From positions 1 to 40,504 of the forward strand of contig JANXTU010000499.1 in the NCBI GenBank assembly GCA_025352235.1: DNA of 40,504 nt. Reading direction: 5' to 3'. Position 1 is the stretch's first letter, and every line of letters begins with the position of its first letter. This DNA comes from Fimbriiglobus sp. (GTDB lineage Bacteria; Planctomycetota; Planctomycetia; Gemmatales; Gemmataceae). The position numbers were made by a program, and so were the translations under genes. The notes under the pieces were generated by a model. That model searched no databases. It was not told the origin of the DNA and was given only the letters and a program-made list of their open reading frames with translations. Below, piece after piece: positions 17,539 to 27,320 of the stretch.

Positions 17539-19650
17539 GTGGCGAACCCCCAAATCCCAACCGGGCTCGAATCCGCATTCGCGGAAGCTGTTCGCTTGCA
17601 TCAAGCCGGCCAATTCGACGCGGCCGAGTCCGGCTATCGCGCGCTGATTCGACAAATGCCGACGTTCCCCTCCGCCCTCGCTAACCTCGGCGTGTTGCTC
17701 GTGCGGCGCGGGGAGATCGACGAGGCAATCCGTTGCTACGCCCTCGCCCTCGCGGCCGATCCCCGCTTCACCGACGCTCTCTACAACTTGGGCAACCTCT
17801 ACCGCAAGCAGCACCGGGAACCCGAGGCCATCGACCAATACGCGGCCTGTCTGCGCCTCGATCCGGATCACGCCAATGCCCACTACAACCTCGGCACCAC
17901 CTACGCCGGCCTCGGCCAATTCGGCGACGCCGAAGTGTCGTTCCGCGAAGTCCTGCGCATCGAACCCAAGAGCAAAGAATGCACGTTGCGACTCGGGGAT
18001 TTGCTCCTGCGCACCGGCCGGGCGACCGAAGGGATCGCGCTCTTCCGCGCGTACGTTTCTGACAACCCCGACGATCACCGTGGGCTATACAACTTGGGGT
18101 TGGCCCTCGCCAACGGGAACAACCCGACCGAAGCGATCGAGCTGCAACACCGCGCCTTGAAATTGAAACCGGACTATCCCGAAGCGCACAATGCGATGGC
18201 GCTCGCGCTCGAACTCCTCGGTCGTAAGGACGACGCGTTATTCCACTACGAACTCGCGGTGCAAGCCAAGCCCGATTTCCCCGACGCGTGGAGCAACTTC
18301 GCGGTGAACCTCTCGGAGCAAGGCCGCGGCGACGACGCCATCGCCTGCCTGCGCCGGTCGCTCCATTACCGCCCGGACGCCCCCGCGATCCAGAGCAATT
18401 TGCTGTTGCTCCTCAATTATTCGTCGAACATCCCAGCCGAACAGTTGCGCGCCGAGCACGAAGACTGGGGCCGACGCTTCACGACGCCCGTGCAACCGAG
18501 GCCGGCGCCGAATGCCCCACCCGATCCGAACCGCCGGCTGCGAATCGGCTACCTGTCCGCCGATTTCCGCGAGCATACGATCGCCCCGTTTTTGGAGACT
18601 CTGTTCCGACACCACGACCGCGCGGGCTTTGAAATCTTCGCCTACTCCAACGTGCTCCACGACGACGACACGACCGCGAAGTTGAAGGCCGCCGTCGACC
18701 ATTGGCGGCCGATCCGCGAACTCTCGGATCGCCAAGCCGCGGAGTGGATCCGGCAGGATGGCATCGACATCCTCATCGACCTCGGCGGGCACACGGCTGG
18801 GAATCGGCTGATCGTGTGTGCGTATCGCCCGGCGGCGATCCAAGCCACGCTGTTCGGATATCCGAACACCACCGGGGTCGAAGCGATCGACTTCCGCATC
18901 ACCGATCCGGTTTCCGATCCGCCCGGCATCACCGATTCGCTTTATCTGGAAAAGTGCCTGCGCCTACCGGAGGTGCCTTGGGTGTATGCGCCGCCCCCGG
19001 ACGCACCGGACATCAACGAATTGCCAGCGTCGAGCCGCAAGGGCTTCACCTTCGGCTGCTTGAACAACTCCGCGAAGATCTCGGAGCGCTGCCTCGACGC
19101 CTGGGCGAAGCTCATCCAGTCGCTCGCCGGTTCACGGTTGGTGTTGCTCTCGGGTCAATCGCAGTCGGCGCAAAAGCGGCTCTCGGAACGCTTGATGAAA
19201 GCCGGCATTTTGCGCGATCGCATCCAACTGGTGACGCGGTTGCCCAAACGGCATTATTTTGAAGCATACCACGGCATCGACGTGGCGCTCGACCCGTTCC
19301 CTTACAACGGCGGCGTGACCACGGGCGATGCCCTTTGGATGGGGGTGCCCGTGCTCACCGTGGCGGGGGGGAGCTACCTCTCCCGGCAAGGGGCCATGGC
19401 GATGCTGGCGGTCGGACTGCCCGAATTCATCGCCGAAGACCCGGACGCGTTGATCCCGCTGGCGAAGATGTGGATGAACCGCCGGCCCGAATTGGCCGAA
19501 CTCCGGCGCACGATGCGCGAGCGACTGCTGGCCAGCCCGCTCGCCGATGCCCCGCGATTCGTCGGGAATCTCGAAGCGTCACTCCGTTCCGAGTGGACCA
19601 AGCGGTGCGCGGGCGAGCAACCGATTCTTCAAGAGTTGCCCGAGCAATAG
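17539..19650 (+). CDS. TPR-repeat GT41 glycosyltransferase (SPINDLY/OGT-like)
   Basis: A 703-residue protein. About 290 N-terminal residues form TPR repeats (for example ALYNLGNLYRKQHREPEAID, AHYNLGTTYAGLGQFGDAEV, AWSNFAVNLSEQGRGDDAIA). The C-terminal catalytic part shows GT41 landmarks: RIGYLSADFREHTIAPFLE (about 335-352), DILIDLGGHTAGNRL, TLFGYPNTTG, and DPFPYNGGVTTGDALWMGVP, followed by SRQGAMAMLAVGL. Known relatives transfer GlcNAc or fucose from nucleotide sugars to protein Ser/Thr. The GTG at 17539 is preceded by GAGGAA at 17528-17533; the earlier TTG lies in the REPIN element and is unlikely. Its 3' end overlaps the convergent membrane-protein gene by 72 bp. The protein target is unknown. 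Confidence 0.92.
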   Translation: MANPQIPTGLESAFAEAVRLHQAGQFDAAESGYRALIRQMPTFPSALANLGVLLVRRGEIDEAIRCYALALAADPRFTDALYNLGNLYRKQHREPEAIDQYAACLRLDPDHANAHYNLGTTYAGLGQFGDAEVSFREVLRIEPKSKECTLRLGDLLLRTGRATEGIALFRAYVSDNPDDHRGLYNLGLALANGNNPTEAIELQHRALKLKPDYPEAHNAMALALELLGRKDDALFHYELAVQAKPDFPDAWSNFAVNLSEQGRGDDAIACLRRSLHYRPDAPAIQSNLLLLLNYSSNIPAEQLRAEHEDWGRRFTTPVQPRPAPNAPPDPNRRLRIGYLSADFREHTIAPFLETLFRHHDRAGFEIFAYSNVLHDDDTTAKLKAAVDHWRPIRELSDRQAAEWIRQDGIDILIDLGGHTAGNRLIVCAYRPAAIQATLFGYPNTTGVEAIDFRITDPVSDPPGITDSLYLEKCLRLPEVPWVYAPPPDAPDINELPASSRKGFTFGCLNNSAKISERCLDAWAKLIQSLAGSRLVLLSGQSQSAQKRLSERLMKAGILRDRIQLVTRLPKRHYFEAYHGIDVALDPFPYNGGVTTGDALWMGVPVLTVAGGSYLSRQGAMAMLAVGLPEFIAEDPDALIPLAKMWMNRRPELAELRRTMRERLLASPLADAPRFVGNLEASLRSEWTKRCAGEQPILQELPEQ

Positions 19651-20211
19651 CGCGAACACCCCCGCCGCGATCCAGCGCAAGGGGCTTTGCCCGAAAACGA
19701 CGGTCGCGTTGATCCAGATGAACACCATCGCTCCGTGCAGAATGGCGGCGATCCATTTCGGCCGGCGGGCATAGCGCTCCGAGGCCAACGTCCAGACGAC
19801 TCCATCGATCAGCCAGATCAGCGCGAAGCCGTAGGACACGAAGAGGCCGGGGCCAAAGCCGGACGTCGCTTCGACGTGGTCGAAGGCGCGGTCGTGCCTC
19901 CAATCGTGAGCGAGGTGAAACGCCGCGCCGAGGTGGACGAAAAAGACCGCGAGCCCGCCGAGCCAAGCGGCGCGGGCCACGCGGAACGCGTTCGAGCCCG
20001 CGGACCATTCGGCGCGTGTCGCTTGCGTCTGAATCAAGACCGCCCCGGCCGAGAGGGCGAACGCGAAGTAAGCCGAGTCGACGATTGCGGGATGGCGCGG
20101 ATTCGGCCGCGGACCGAGCCGAGCTTCGGCGAGGGTCCACGCGATCCCGAACAGCGCGACCGCGCTGGTGAACGCGATCCACGGCTTCGGATTCTTCGGC
20201 GCAATCGGCAT
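19579..20211 (-). CDS. Multi-pass membrane protein, unknown function
   Basis: A 210-residue protein with about five or six hydrophobic helices (IAFTSAVALFGIAWTLAEA, DSAYFAFALSAGAVLIQT, WLGGLAVFFVHLGAAFHLAH, FVSYGFALIWLIDGVVWTL, WIAAILHGAMVFIWINATVV and WIAAGVFALLLGQLL). His residues near FVHLGAAFHLAHDWRHDRAF are suggestive of metal or heme contact but do not match a family I know. The ATG at 20211 follows GGAGGGGG directly upstream; the longer frames to 20763 run into probable noncoding sequence. The final 24 codons overlap the end of the TPR glycosyltransferase on the other strand. Confidence 0.65.
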   Translation of the reverse strand: MPIAPKNPKPWIAFTSAVALFGIAWTLAEARLGPRPNPRHPAIVDSAYFAFALSAGAVLIQTQATRAEWSAGSNAFRVARAAWLGGLAVFFVHLGAAFHLAHDWRHDRAFDHVEATSGFGPGLFVSYGFALIWLIDGVVWTLASERYARRPKWIAAILHGAMVFIWINATVVFGQSPLRWIAAGVFALLLGQLLKNRLLARAPLGPLGTE

Positions 20212-20539
20212 TGCCCCCTCCATTCGCACTCGTTGTACGGCGAATCGCAACCGGGGCGAACCGGGGGAGAATTGACCGGCTGCGCCGGCGAATCGGGCTG
20301 GCGCACGGATGCCAGTCGTCAGCGGAATGCGGGCGCTGTTCGCCGGCCGGCGCGAAGCCGATAGCCCATTTCTTGGCGGAGAGGTGCGCGGCCGGTCGAA
20401 AGTCAGCAAACGTCGAGGCTCCGCAGTGATACGCATCGGGCCCGGGCGACTTGCAGACGGTCCGGTGAAATCGTTTCGCCCCGAGTACCTCGCACCCGAC
20501 ACGACCCGCACGATTCGCACCACGGGATGGATCCTCACC
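20212..20539. other. 328-bp divergent intergenic region
   Basis: This lies between the membrane-protein gene and the large plus-strand gene. It is GC-rich and its open frames have no recognisable product. I see no convincing promoter, repeat or RNA. It must hold the promoters for both divergent genes. Confidence 0.4.
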
Positions 20540-23500
20540 ATGATTCGCACCGCCTCGGCGCTCCGCTCGACTCTCGAACAATTGGAAGCGCGGGAAAACC
20601 CGAGTGTCACTTGGGCGGGGGAATCGTTCGATTCCCTCGCCGCGCCGGTGCTCCCGCAGGGTTGGTCGGCGTGGAGCAACGACGGCCAACAGCAGTACAT
20701 CACGACGAAGCTCGCCGCCGTCTCCGGCTCCACCTCGTTGGCGTCGCTTGGCGCCACGTCCAACTCGTCGCGGTTCTGGAATCAATCGACGTTCCCCGGC
20801 GATTACGGCGCGGCATTCTCGATCCGCGCCGGCACTTCAGTCCGGATGGATGCGATCGCCCGCGGCGTCGACCTCGACACCGACAAACCGAGCTACGTCG
20901 CCGCCGAGTTCAGCGGGTCGCGCAACGTCGAACTCTTCGAGGTGAACGAGGGCGGCGCCCGGTCGTTGGGTCGGGTGAACTCGCTCGATTCGCTGACGGG
21001 CAAATGGGCCCGCGTCTCGTTGAAACCCGTCGGCGAATGGGCCGGGGTGACGGTGCAGCGACTCGACACGGGAGCGTATCTGCGCGGCGACGGCACCTGG
21101 CAAGCGGCGGAAACCGAGGTGATCCGCGTGAGGACATCGATCCCGTCGCGGGACGGGTACGTCGGTTTGGGCCGGCGCACGGGCGGATCGGGCATGGCGT
21201 TCGTGGACGACTTCGCCGTGCTCGCCCCGCCGGGCGTGAACGAAGCGTTCGACACTTCCCTGCGCGGCACCGTACCGGCGAACTGGAACACGTGGAGCAA
21301 CAATCGACCGACAGCCTTCACCGTCGGCGCCGGGCGCGCCTTGTCCCCGGCGCTGGCAATCGCGTCCGACGGCCTCAGCACCACCCAGAGCCGCGCCTGG
21401 CTCGGCAGTTCCATCGCCGCGGATGCGAGCGCGGGCGTCGCCGTGTACGCCGACAACCTCATCCCGTCGGGGGTATTCGTCCGCGGGAATCGCCTCGAGA
21501 CCGCGCAGCCGACGTACTATCAGTTGACCGTCGTGCGCGGTTTGAACGTGCAATTGAAGAGCGTCGTGAACGGTGCGGAAACGGTGCTCGGCACGATCCG
21601 TTCGTCGACCTACGTCAGCGGCACTTGGATTCGCCTGACGCTCGTCGCCGAGGGGAGCCGACTCCGCGCGGTCGTGTTCCGCACCGATACGAATCAGTGG
21701 CTCACCGCGACGGGATCGTGGAGCAACACCGCGGTCGCGGCGTTGGACGTGATGGACTCCCGCATCGCCGGGGGCGGCTTCGTGGGCATCGAGCGCGGCC
21801 GGGCCGCAGCGGGCGCCGTCTGGTTCGACGATTTCCAAATCCGTCCCGCGGGTTCGACACCGCTGGGTACATCACCGCCGACAAGCCCGCCGCCGGTAGT
21901 CACTCCGGCCGAAATCGGCGCGGTTCCCCGCGCGGACATCGCGCACAAATACACCCACATCCGCTTGGCCCAACTCGCGTACCATGGCAACCCGGTGGGG
22001 GAATTTGAAAAGGATCTCGCGCGGGACAGCCTCGACCTCATCATCCCGAACCCGCTGTATTTGCAAGCGTTCGAGACGGCGGCGCCCGCCCTGACGAAGA
22101 TCGTCTACACCAATCTGTCGAACATCTACGGAGACCTGCTGACCGATTGGAACGCCTATGCCGACGCCAACCGGCTGTCGCGGGAACAGGCTTTCTACCA
22201 CGTCGCACAGGCGACCGCATTCACCGGCAGTACGCAATCGTCCCAGCCGGTCTATCAGCTCTGGAACGCCCAGCGATTGAACGTCGACGGCACCGGCGCG
22301 CCGGTGAACCTCACATCCGAGGCGCGCGGCACCCGCGCTCCGGGTGTGACCTTCGGCGGAGTCGGGTCGGCCATCGCGCTCGGTTTCCCCGAGCGTTTCC
22401 GCGAGTTGAATTTCAACCTCGTCCGCCCCGCAGCCGCGGGCTGGAACGGCGTCCTCGAATACGTCTCGGCCGCGAATGCGGACGGCAGCCCCGCGGTGTG
22501 GAAGACGCTGACACTGTCGAACGACGGCACCGGCGGATTGCACGCCAGCGGGACCATCACCTTCGACCCCCCGGCGGATTGGGTGTCGTCGAAAGTCGCG
22601 GGCGGTACGCAACGATTGCATCAACTGCGGTTCCGCACGCTGACCGGCACCGACGCGGATGCCCCGGTGGCCCGGACGATTTTCGGCCGTGACTACGCGG
22701 GGGGAACAGTCCAATCGAACGGGCAATTGACCGGGACGATCCCGGCGTTCGATTCGACCGCCGACATCAACGCGGACGGCTATCTGAGCGATGCGGAATA
22801 CCGCAACCGCCGCGCCGGGTTCGACGCCCGCTTCGAGTACGAATCACGCCTCTTCTACCCGTACTACGGGCAAATGCGATTCGTGGTGAACCCGTCCACG
22901 GTCGCGATCAAGGCTTGGAATATCGACTACCACCGCCGCGTCTTGGCGGCGAATCCGCTGGCCGACGGGCTCTTCCTCGACAACTCGCACGGTAAACTCC
23001 CGTTCGCGGGTACCCCGGTGAAGGAGTCGGTGGCGGTGTACACGCAGGAGTACGCGGCGCTGGTGGCCTCGCTCACGCGGGCCATCGCCCCGAAGTGGAC
23101 CGTCTCCAACACCGCGGGTTCGATCGCCGAAGGCGACCCGGTCGCGCGGGCGTCCACGGCCGTGTTCGAGGAATTCGTCCTCCGGCCGAACAGCAGCAAC
23201 TGGGCCCAAGTGCGGGACATCGCCGATCTCATCGCCCGTCGATTGAACGCCGATTCCCCATCGCCCTACGTCATCCTCGACACGCATTCGGGGAGCCTGC
23301 CGACGAACGACCCGCGTTCTCAAATCGGTTCGCTCGCGTACTACTACCTGTTGGCCGACCCGGACAAAACATTCTTGATGTTCAACGGTGGTCAATCCCC
23401 GGCGGCGCCATGGAGCCAAGTGTGGGTGCCGGCCGCGGCGACAAATGTCGGCCGGCCGACGGGGACGATGACGACGTGGGCGACCGGGCTCGATCCGCAG

Positions 23501-23734
23501 AATTCGCAACTGACCTACAAGGTGCTCCGGCGAGACTACTCGAATGCGATCTCGCTATTCAAGCCGCTGTCGTACACCCTCGCTGTCGGTACCGGTACGA
23601 CGGCCGATGCCACGGCGACCGTCCACCCACTCGGCGGCAACTATCGACAATTGAACGCGGATGGTACCCTCGGCGCGGTCATCACCAGTATCAGTCTGCG
23701 AGGCGGGGAAGGGGCCGTCTTGATGCGGGCGTAG
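20540..23734 (+). CDS. Large extracellular glycoside-hydrolase-like protein with two lectin-like repeats
   Basis: A 1064-residue protein. The N-terminus has STLEQLEARENPSV, the LExLExRxNPS motif that begins many surface or secreted planctomycete proteins in place of an ordinary signal peptide. Two related beta-rich units follow (about 25-235 and 240-450), each with a 'PxNWxxWSN' opening and a VDDFAV or FDDFQI close, resembling concanavalin-like sugar-binding modules. A Pro/Thr linker (TSPPTSPPPVV) leads to a domain of about 590 residues with YYGQMRFVVNPSTVAIKAWN, ADGLFLDNSHGKLP and AVFEEFVLRPN, reminiscent of TIM-barrel GHL-type glycosidases; the acidic residues D and E in these stretches are candidate catalytic ones. 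An EF-hand-like loop DINADGYLSDAE is also present. It overlaps hemW tail-to-tail by 44 bp. The hydrolase role is inference. Confidence 0.75.
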   Translation: MIRTASALRSTLEQLEARENPSVTWAGESFDSLAAPVLPQGWSAWSNDGQQQYITTKLAAVSGSTSLASLGATSNSSRFWNQSTFPGDYGAAFSIRAGTSVRMDAIARGVDLDTDKPSYVAAEFSGSRNVELFEVNEGGARSLGRVNSLDSLTGKWARVSLKPVGEWAGVTVQRLDTGAYLRGDGTWQAAETEVIRVRTSIPSRDGYVGLGRRTGGSGMAFVDDFAVLAPPGVNEAFDTSLRGTVPANWNTWSNNRPTAFTVGAGRALSPALAIASDGLSTTQSRAWLGSSIAADASAGVAVYADNLIPSGVFVRGNRLETAQPTYYQLTVVRGLNVQLKSVVNGAETVLGTIRSSTYVSGTWIRLTLVAEGSRLRAVVFRTDTNQWLTATGSWSNTAVAALDVMDSRIAGGGFVGIERGRAAAGAVWFDDFQIRPAGSTPLGTSPPTSPPPVVTPAEIGAVPRADIAHKYTHIRLAQLAYHGNPVGEFEKDLARDSLDLIIPNPLYLQAFETAAPALTKIVYTNLSNIYGDLLTDWNAYADANRLSREQAFYHVAQATAFTGSTQSSQPVYQLWNAQRLNVDGTGAPVNLTSEARGTRAPGVTFGGVGSAIALGFPERFRELNFNLVRPAAAGWNGVLEYVSAANADGSPAVWKTLTLSNDGTGGLHASGTITFDPPADWVSSKVAGGTQRLHQLRFRTLTGTDADAPVARTIFGRDYAGGTVQSNGQLTGTIPAFDSTADINADGYLSDAEYRNRRAGFDARFEYESRLFYPYYGQMRFVVNPSTVAIKAWNIDYHRRVLAANPLADGLFLDNSHGKLPFAGTPVKESVAVYTQEYAALVASLTRAIAPKWTVSNTAGSIAEGDPVARASTAVFEEFVLRPNSSNWAQVRDIADLIARRLNADSPSPYVILDTHSGSLPTNDPRSQIGSLAYYYLLADPDKTFLMFNGGQSPAAPWSQVWVPAAATNVGRPTGTMTTWATGLDPQNSQLTYKVLRRDYSNAISLFKPLSYTLAVGTGTTADATATVHPLGGNYRQLNADGTLGAVITSISLRGGEGAVLMRA

Positions 23735-24884
23735 GTTTCGATTTCAACAAATCTTCGACGATGCCATCGGCGAGCCGCCGCCCGGCCCGCGTGAGTGACA
23801 ACGAAGTGTCACTGCGTTGCAACAAGCCCCGGTCGAGCAAAGCCGGGAGGCGTTCCCCCACGAGCGATTCCAAGGCGAAACCGGTTTGATGCTCGAATGG
23901 GGCAAAGGCGATTCCCGCGATCCGCCGCAATTGCACGGCCATCGTTTCGTAGGCCCGATCCCGCGGCGTGAGCAGTTCCGTTTGAAATGTCACCGATTCC
24001 CCCGCCAGCGCTTTGCGGATGTAGTCCGGCGTGTTTCGCACGTTCAGTTCTCGGTGGAAATCGACGTAGCGAGCGGCGCCAACGCCAAAACCGTAATACG
24101 CGTGGTTCGCCCAATAGTGCTCGTTGTGCCGGCAGCGGTGGCCGGGCCGGGCGAAGTTCGAGATCTCGTATTGGTCGAGACCGGCGTCCGCCAAACGGTC
24201 GATGGCGAACTCGTACATCGCCAGTTCGTCGTCCTCGGTCGCAGGCATCAACCGACCGCGCTCGCGGTCTTTCCAGAGCGGCGTTCCTTTCTCGTATGTC
24301 AGGCCATAGGTGGATAGGTGGTTCGCGCCGAAGGTGAGCGCGGCGTCCAAGTCGCGGGCCCAATCATCCGGGGTTGCCCCCGGTGCGGCGAAAATCAAGT
24401 CGAGTGAAAACTCGAAGCCCGCGTCCGACGCCGCGCCGATCGCCCGGGGGATGTGCTCGTTGCGGTGGGCGCGGTCGAGCGCTTTCAGCAAATGTGGTTG
24501 GAACGACTGCACGCCGATGCTGACGCGGGTGACGCCGGCGCGCCGCATCGCCACGCACTTCTCTGCTTCCAAACTCTCCGGGTTCGACTCCACGCTGAAT
24601 TCGCCGCCGGGGTTCAACGGCAACCAGTGACCGATGGCTGTCAGCAACCGCTCGAATTCGGCGTCCGGCAAGTGCGTCGGCGTCCCGCCGCCGATGAAAA
24701 TCGTGTCCATGGGCCGGGGCACTTCGAGGCGAGCCATCTCGGCGATGAGGGCATCGACGTAGGCCGGCATCAGTTCGTCCCGACCGACGCTGACGGCGAA
24801 ATCGCAGTAGCCGCAGTGGTGCGCGCAGAAGGGGACGTGCAGGTAGGCGGCGCGCGGTTCGATCCAAGCGGGTGGGCGATCCAT
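23691..24884 (-). CDS. hemW: HemW-type radical SAM protein (heme chaperone)
   Basis: A 397-residue radical-SAM protein of the coproporphyrinogen-oxidase-like class, now regarded as a heme-insertion chaperone. The cluster motif is C20-x3-C24-x2-C27 in LHVPFCAHHCGYCDF; FIGGGTPTHLP is the SAM-binding glycine loop, and SVESNPESLEAEK and RVSIGVQSFQPHLLKALDRA follow as in HemW. NHLSTYGLTYEKGTPLW and YEISNFARPGHRCRHN are further family landmarks. It lacks the extra N-terminal features of true HemN. It is the last gene of the guaB-led minus-strand run and ends inside the 3' end of the convergent 1064-residue protein gene. Confidence 0.92.
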   Translation of the reverse strand: MDRPPAWIEPRAAYLHVPFCAHHCGYCDFAVSVGRDELMPAYVDALIAEMARLEVPRPMDTIFIGGGTPTHLPDAEFERLLTAIGHWLPLNPGGEFSVESNPESLEAEKCVAMRRAGVTRVSIGVQSFQPHLLKALDRAHRNEHIPRAIGAASDAGFEFSLDLIFAAPGATPDDWARDLDAALTFGANHLSTYGLTYEKGTPLWKDRERGRLMPATEDDELAMYEFAIDRLADAGLDQYEISNFARPGHRCRHNEHYWANHAYYGFGVGAARYVDFHRELNVRNTPDYIRKALAGESVTFQTELLTPRDRAYETMAVQLRRIAGIAFAPFEHQTGFALESLVGERLPALLDRGLLQRSDTSLSLTRAGRRLADGIVEDLLKSKPTPASRRPLPRLAD

Positions 24885-24910
24885 GCGATCAATCTATCGC
24901 CCGGATACGG

Positions 24911-24936
24911 GAAGACCCGGCGTTTGCCGGGTCTTC
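24911..24936 (-). terminator. Strong hairpin between two minus-strand genes
   Basis: A perfect 11-bp stem with arm GAAGACCCGGC (24911-24921), a 4-nt loop, and the complementary arm at 24926-24936. It lies 21 bp after the stop of the upstream gene and 27 bp before the hemW start. There is no T-run on either side, so it may attenuate rather than end transcription, or stabilise the transcript. Confidence 0.5.
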
Positions 24937-24957
24937 GATGGCGAGTTCGGTCCGAGA

Positions 24958-25752
24958 TTACGGGAACAGGAACACCACCCCAAGGATCGCGGCGGTGCCG
25001 ACGCTGAGGCCGAACAGCGTGACCTCGGGCGGGTAGAGGTAGTACGGCACGGGGCTCCCGGGCAGGAACTTGCCGGCGTTTGTGCTGTAGCGCTCGCGGA
25101 AGTTGGAAGCCATGTGCGTCGGCCAGAGTAGCAGGTCTTTGTAGAAGTACGCCGCGGACACGAACGGTTGGGCCATGCCGAGGCTCCAGCCATAGCGCTC
25201 GGCGTTCTTTTCCTCAAAGTAGAGTTTGCGGTGGACCACGAAGCCCGGTTCGAGGAAGGTCTGCCGCGGCGGCGTCGCCGCGATTCGGGCGATGGCGGGG
25301 TTGACCGGGGTTGTCGCCGGTGCGACCTTGGCCAGCAAATCCCGGTGCTGGACCTCGCTTTCTTTGGGGATGCGAAGTGTGTCGTCCCCTCCCATTCGGA
25401 ACACGTCGGTCGACGACGGCTCCCCTTTCGTCGGGACCGGAGGTTTCGATTCGGCTCCCATCTTCGGGTCGGCAGGGTTTTCTGCGGGCTTTTGGAACAA
25501 GATGACGCGCGTACCGGTGGTGTCGCCGGGCACCGGAATCGCAGCGGCAACCAGTAGCGGGCTCGCCTTGGCCGACTTCGCGACGGCGGGGAAGGGGGTC
25601 CACTGCGTTTTCGCAGGGCCGTTGGTTTCCCACTGCGGAGCCTGGGCTCCGGCCCCACCGGCGCAGGCCAGCAGCGCAAGGCTAGTCGCCGTCGCCCGTC
25701 GAATAATTCGCCACGCTGTAATTGGGCGACTCTTGTGTGATCGCGATGTCAT
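24958..25752 (-). CDS. Exported envelope protein, unknown function
   Basis: A 264-residue protein with an N-terminal signal-like segment ([20 protein letters not shown], ending AGAQA) and a C-terminal hydrophobic stretch ([20 protein letters not shown]) that could anchor it. The middle is Pro-rich, with [20 protein letters not shown], then [20 protein letters not shown] and [20 protein letters not shown], an aromatic segment that looks conserved but that I cannot assign. The only usable start giving a signal peptide, ATG 25752, lies 71 bp inside the 3' end of guaB on the same strand, an unusually long overlap. It probably shares a transcript with guaB. Confidence 0.7.
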   Translation of the reverse strand: MTSRSHKSRPITAWRIIRRATATSLALLACAGGAGAQAPQWETNGPAKTQWTPFPAVAKSAKASPLLVAAAIPVPGDTTGTRVILFQKPAENPADPKMGAESKPPVPTKGEPSSTDVFRMGGDDTLRIPKESEVQHRDLLAKVAPATTPVNPAIARIAATPPRQTFLEPGFVVHRKLYFEEKNAERYGWSLGMAQPFVSAAYFYKDLLLWPTHMASNFRERYSTNAGKFLPGSPVPYYLYPPEVTLFGLSVGTAAILGVVFLFP

Positions 25753-27175
25753 GTGGATGACTCTCCTGGACCGAAGCCGCAGTCACTTGAATGAACCGGG
25801 ACTTCGTTCGCAACTCCTCGAGGTTTCTAGCGCCGACGTACCCCATTCCCGACCGCAGGCCGCCGACGAGTTGGAACACGTAGGGCGCGAGCGGCCCTTT
25901 GTAAGGGACGCGCCCCTCGACCCCTTCGGGCACCAACTTTCCGGCCGACTGTTTCCCCTCGGCCCCGCTCTGCTGATAGCGGTCGGCCGATCCCGCTTGC
26001 ATCGCGCCCAGCGACCCCATGCCGCGGTATGATTTAAAACTCCGCCCGCGGAACAAGATCATCTGGCCGGGACTTTCGGCGAGGCCGGCGAACAAGCCAC
26101 CGACCATGACCGAATGCGCGCCGATCGCGAGCGCTTTTGTGATATCTCCCGAATAGCGGATGCCGCCGTCGGCGATCGCCGGAACGCCAGTGCCGACCAA
26201 GCCGCACAAGGCGTTGGCGATGGCCGACATTTGCGGAACTCCGACACCGGACACGATCCGCGTCGTGCAGATGCTCCCCGGTCCGATGCCCACTTTCACC
26301 CCGTCGGCCCCGGCCTCGGCCAAAGCTCGGGCGCCGGCTTCCGTCGCCACGTTCCCCGCGATGATGTCCACGTGGTAGCGTTTCTTCAATTCCCGCACGG
26401 TCTCGGTCACGTTCCGGCTGTGCCCGTGCGCCGAATCGACCACGAGCAAATCGACGCCGGCGCGGATCAGTGAATCGGCCCGTTCGTAGTCGAGGACACC
26501 GATGGCGGCCCCGACCCGCAAGCGACCACGTCCATCTTTGCAGGCCATCGGGAAGTTTTCGTTCTTCTCGATGTCCTTGATCGTAATCAAACCCTTCAAA
26601 CGGTATAAATCGTCCACCAGGAGCAGTTTCTCCACTTTATTTTCGTTGAGGGTGCGTTCGGCCTCTTGAAGGGTCGTTTGTTCCGGAGCCGTGACGAGGT
26701 TGTCTTTGGTCATCACCTCCGAGATCAACTGGTCGTTGTTCTGCAGGAATTTGAGGTCCCGACGCGTCAGAATCCCCACGAGTTTGCGGTCCGGCCCGAC
26801 CGTGATCGGCACGCCGCTGATGTGGTGCGTCTGCATAATCTGCCGGGCCGTGCGGACGGTTTCACCCGGCGCCAGCGTGATCGGATCGGTGATGACTCCG
26901 TTCTCAGAGCGTTTGACTTTGTCGACTTCGCGCGTCTGCGTCGGGATCGCCAGGTTCTTGTGGATGATGCCGATGCCGCCCTCTTGGGCGAGCGCGATGG
27001 CGAGTTCGCTTTCGGTGACGGTGTCCATCGGCGACGAAAGAATCGGAATATTCAACCGGATGTTCCGGGTGAGTTGCGTCCGCACGTCCACGTCGCGCGG
27101 CACCACGTCGCTGTAACACGGTTCGAGGAGCACGTCGTCGAACGTAATACCCTGATAAGCGATTCGATCCTGCAT
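25682..27175 (-). CDS. guaB: Inosine-5'-monophosphate dehydrogenase
   Basis: A 497-residue enzyme converting IMP to XMP with NAD, the committed step of GMP synthesis. The barrel opens with [20 protein letters not shown] and [14 protein letters not shown]. Two CBS domains occupy about 95-205 ([20 protein letters not shown] and [17 protein letters not shown]). [13 protein letters not shown] precedes the catalytic loop [17 protein letters not shown] with the active-site Cys, then [13 protein letters not shown] and the flap [35 protein letters not shown] is typical near the C-terminus. The ATG 27175 was chosen since upstream in-frame sequence runs into the tRNA-Cys fragment. Confidence 0.96.
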   Translation of the reverse strand: MQDRIAYQGITFDDVLLEPCYSDVVPRDVDVRTQLTRNIRLNIPILSSPMDTVTESELAIALAQEGGIGIIHKNLAIPTQTREVDKVKRSENGVITDPITLAPGETVRTARQIMQTHHISGVPITVGPDRKLVGILTRRDLKFLQNNDQLISEVMTKDNLVTAPEQTTLQEAERTLNENKVEKLLLVDDLYRLKGLITIKDIEKNENFPMACKDGRGRLRVGAAIGVLDYERADSLIRAGVDLLVVDSAHGHSRNVTETVRELKKRYHVDIIAGNVATEAGARALAEAGADGVKVGIGPGSICTTRIVSGVGVPQMSAIANALCGLVGTGVPAIADGGIRYSGDITKALAIGAHSVMVGGLFAGLAESPGQMILFRGRSFKSYRGMGSLGAMQAGSADRYQQSGAEGKQSAGKLVPEGVEGRVPYKGPLAPYVFQLVGGLRSGMGYVGARNLEELRTKSRFIQVTAASVQESHPHDIAITQESPNYSVANYSTGDGD

Positions 27176-27212
27176 GGTGGTCCCCGGGGTCGCGTCGCGC
27201 GAATGATCGGAC

Positions 27213-27218
27213 AGTATA
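27213..27218 (-). promoter_or_regulatory. Possible -10 element of guaB
   Basis: TATACT reads on the minus strand 37 nt upstream of the guaB start codon. No good -35 hexamer is seen at the right spacing, so this is weak. Confidence 0.3.
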
Positions 27219-27320
27219 GGAATTCGATGCGGGGTTCGGAGTGCGCGAACGCGCCGCCTGCAAACGGGAATGGAAGTGCCGGTGAACTCGAACGGATCGT
27301 TAGAAGCCCGCGGATTTGAG

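Noticed and set aside
24911-24936. Full intrinsic terminator ending the guaB transcript
   Set aside because: The stem is perfect, but no T-run follows on either strand, so complete termination is not supported.
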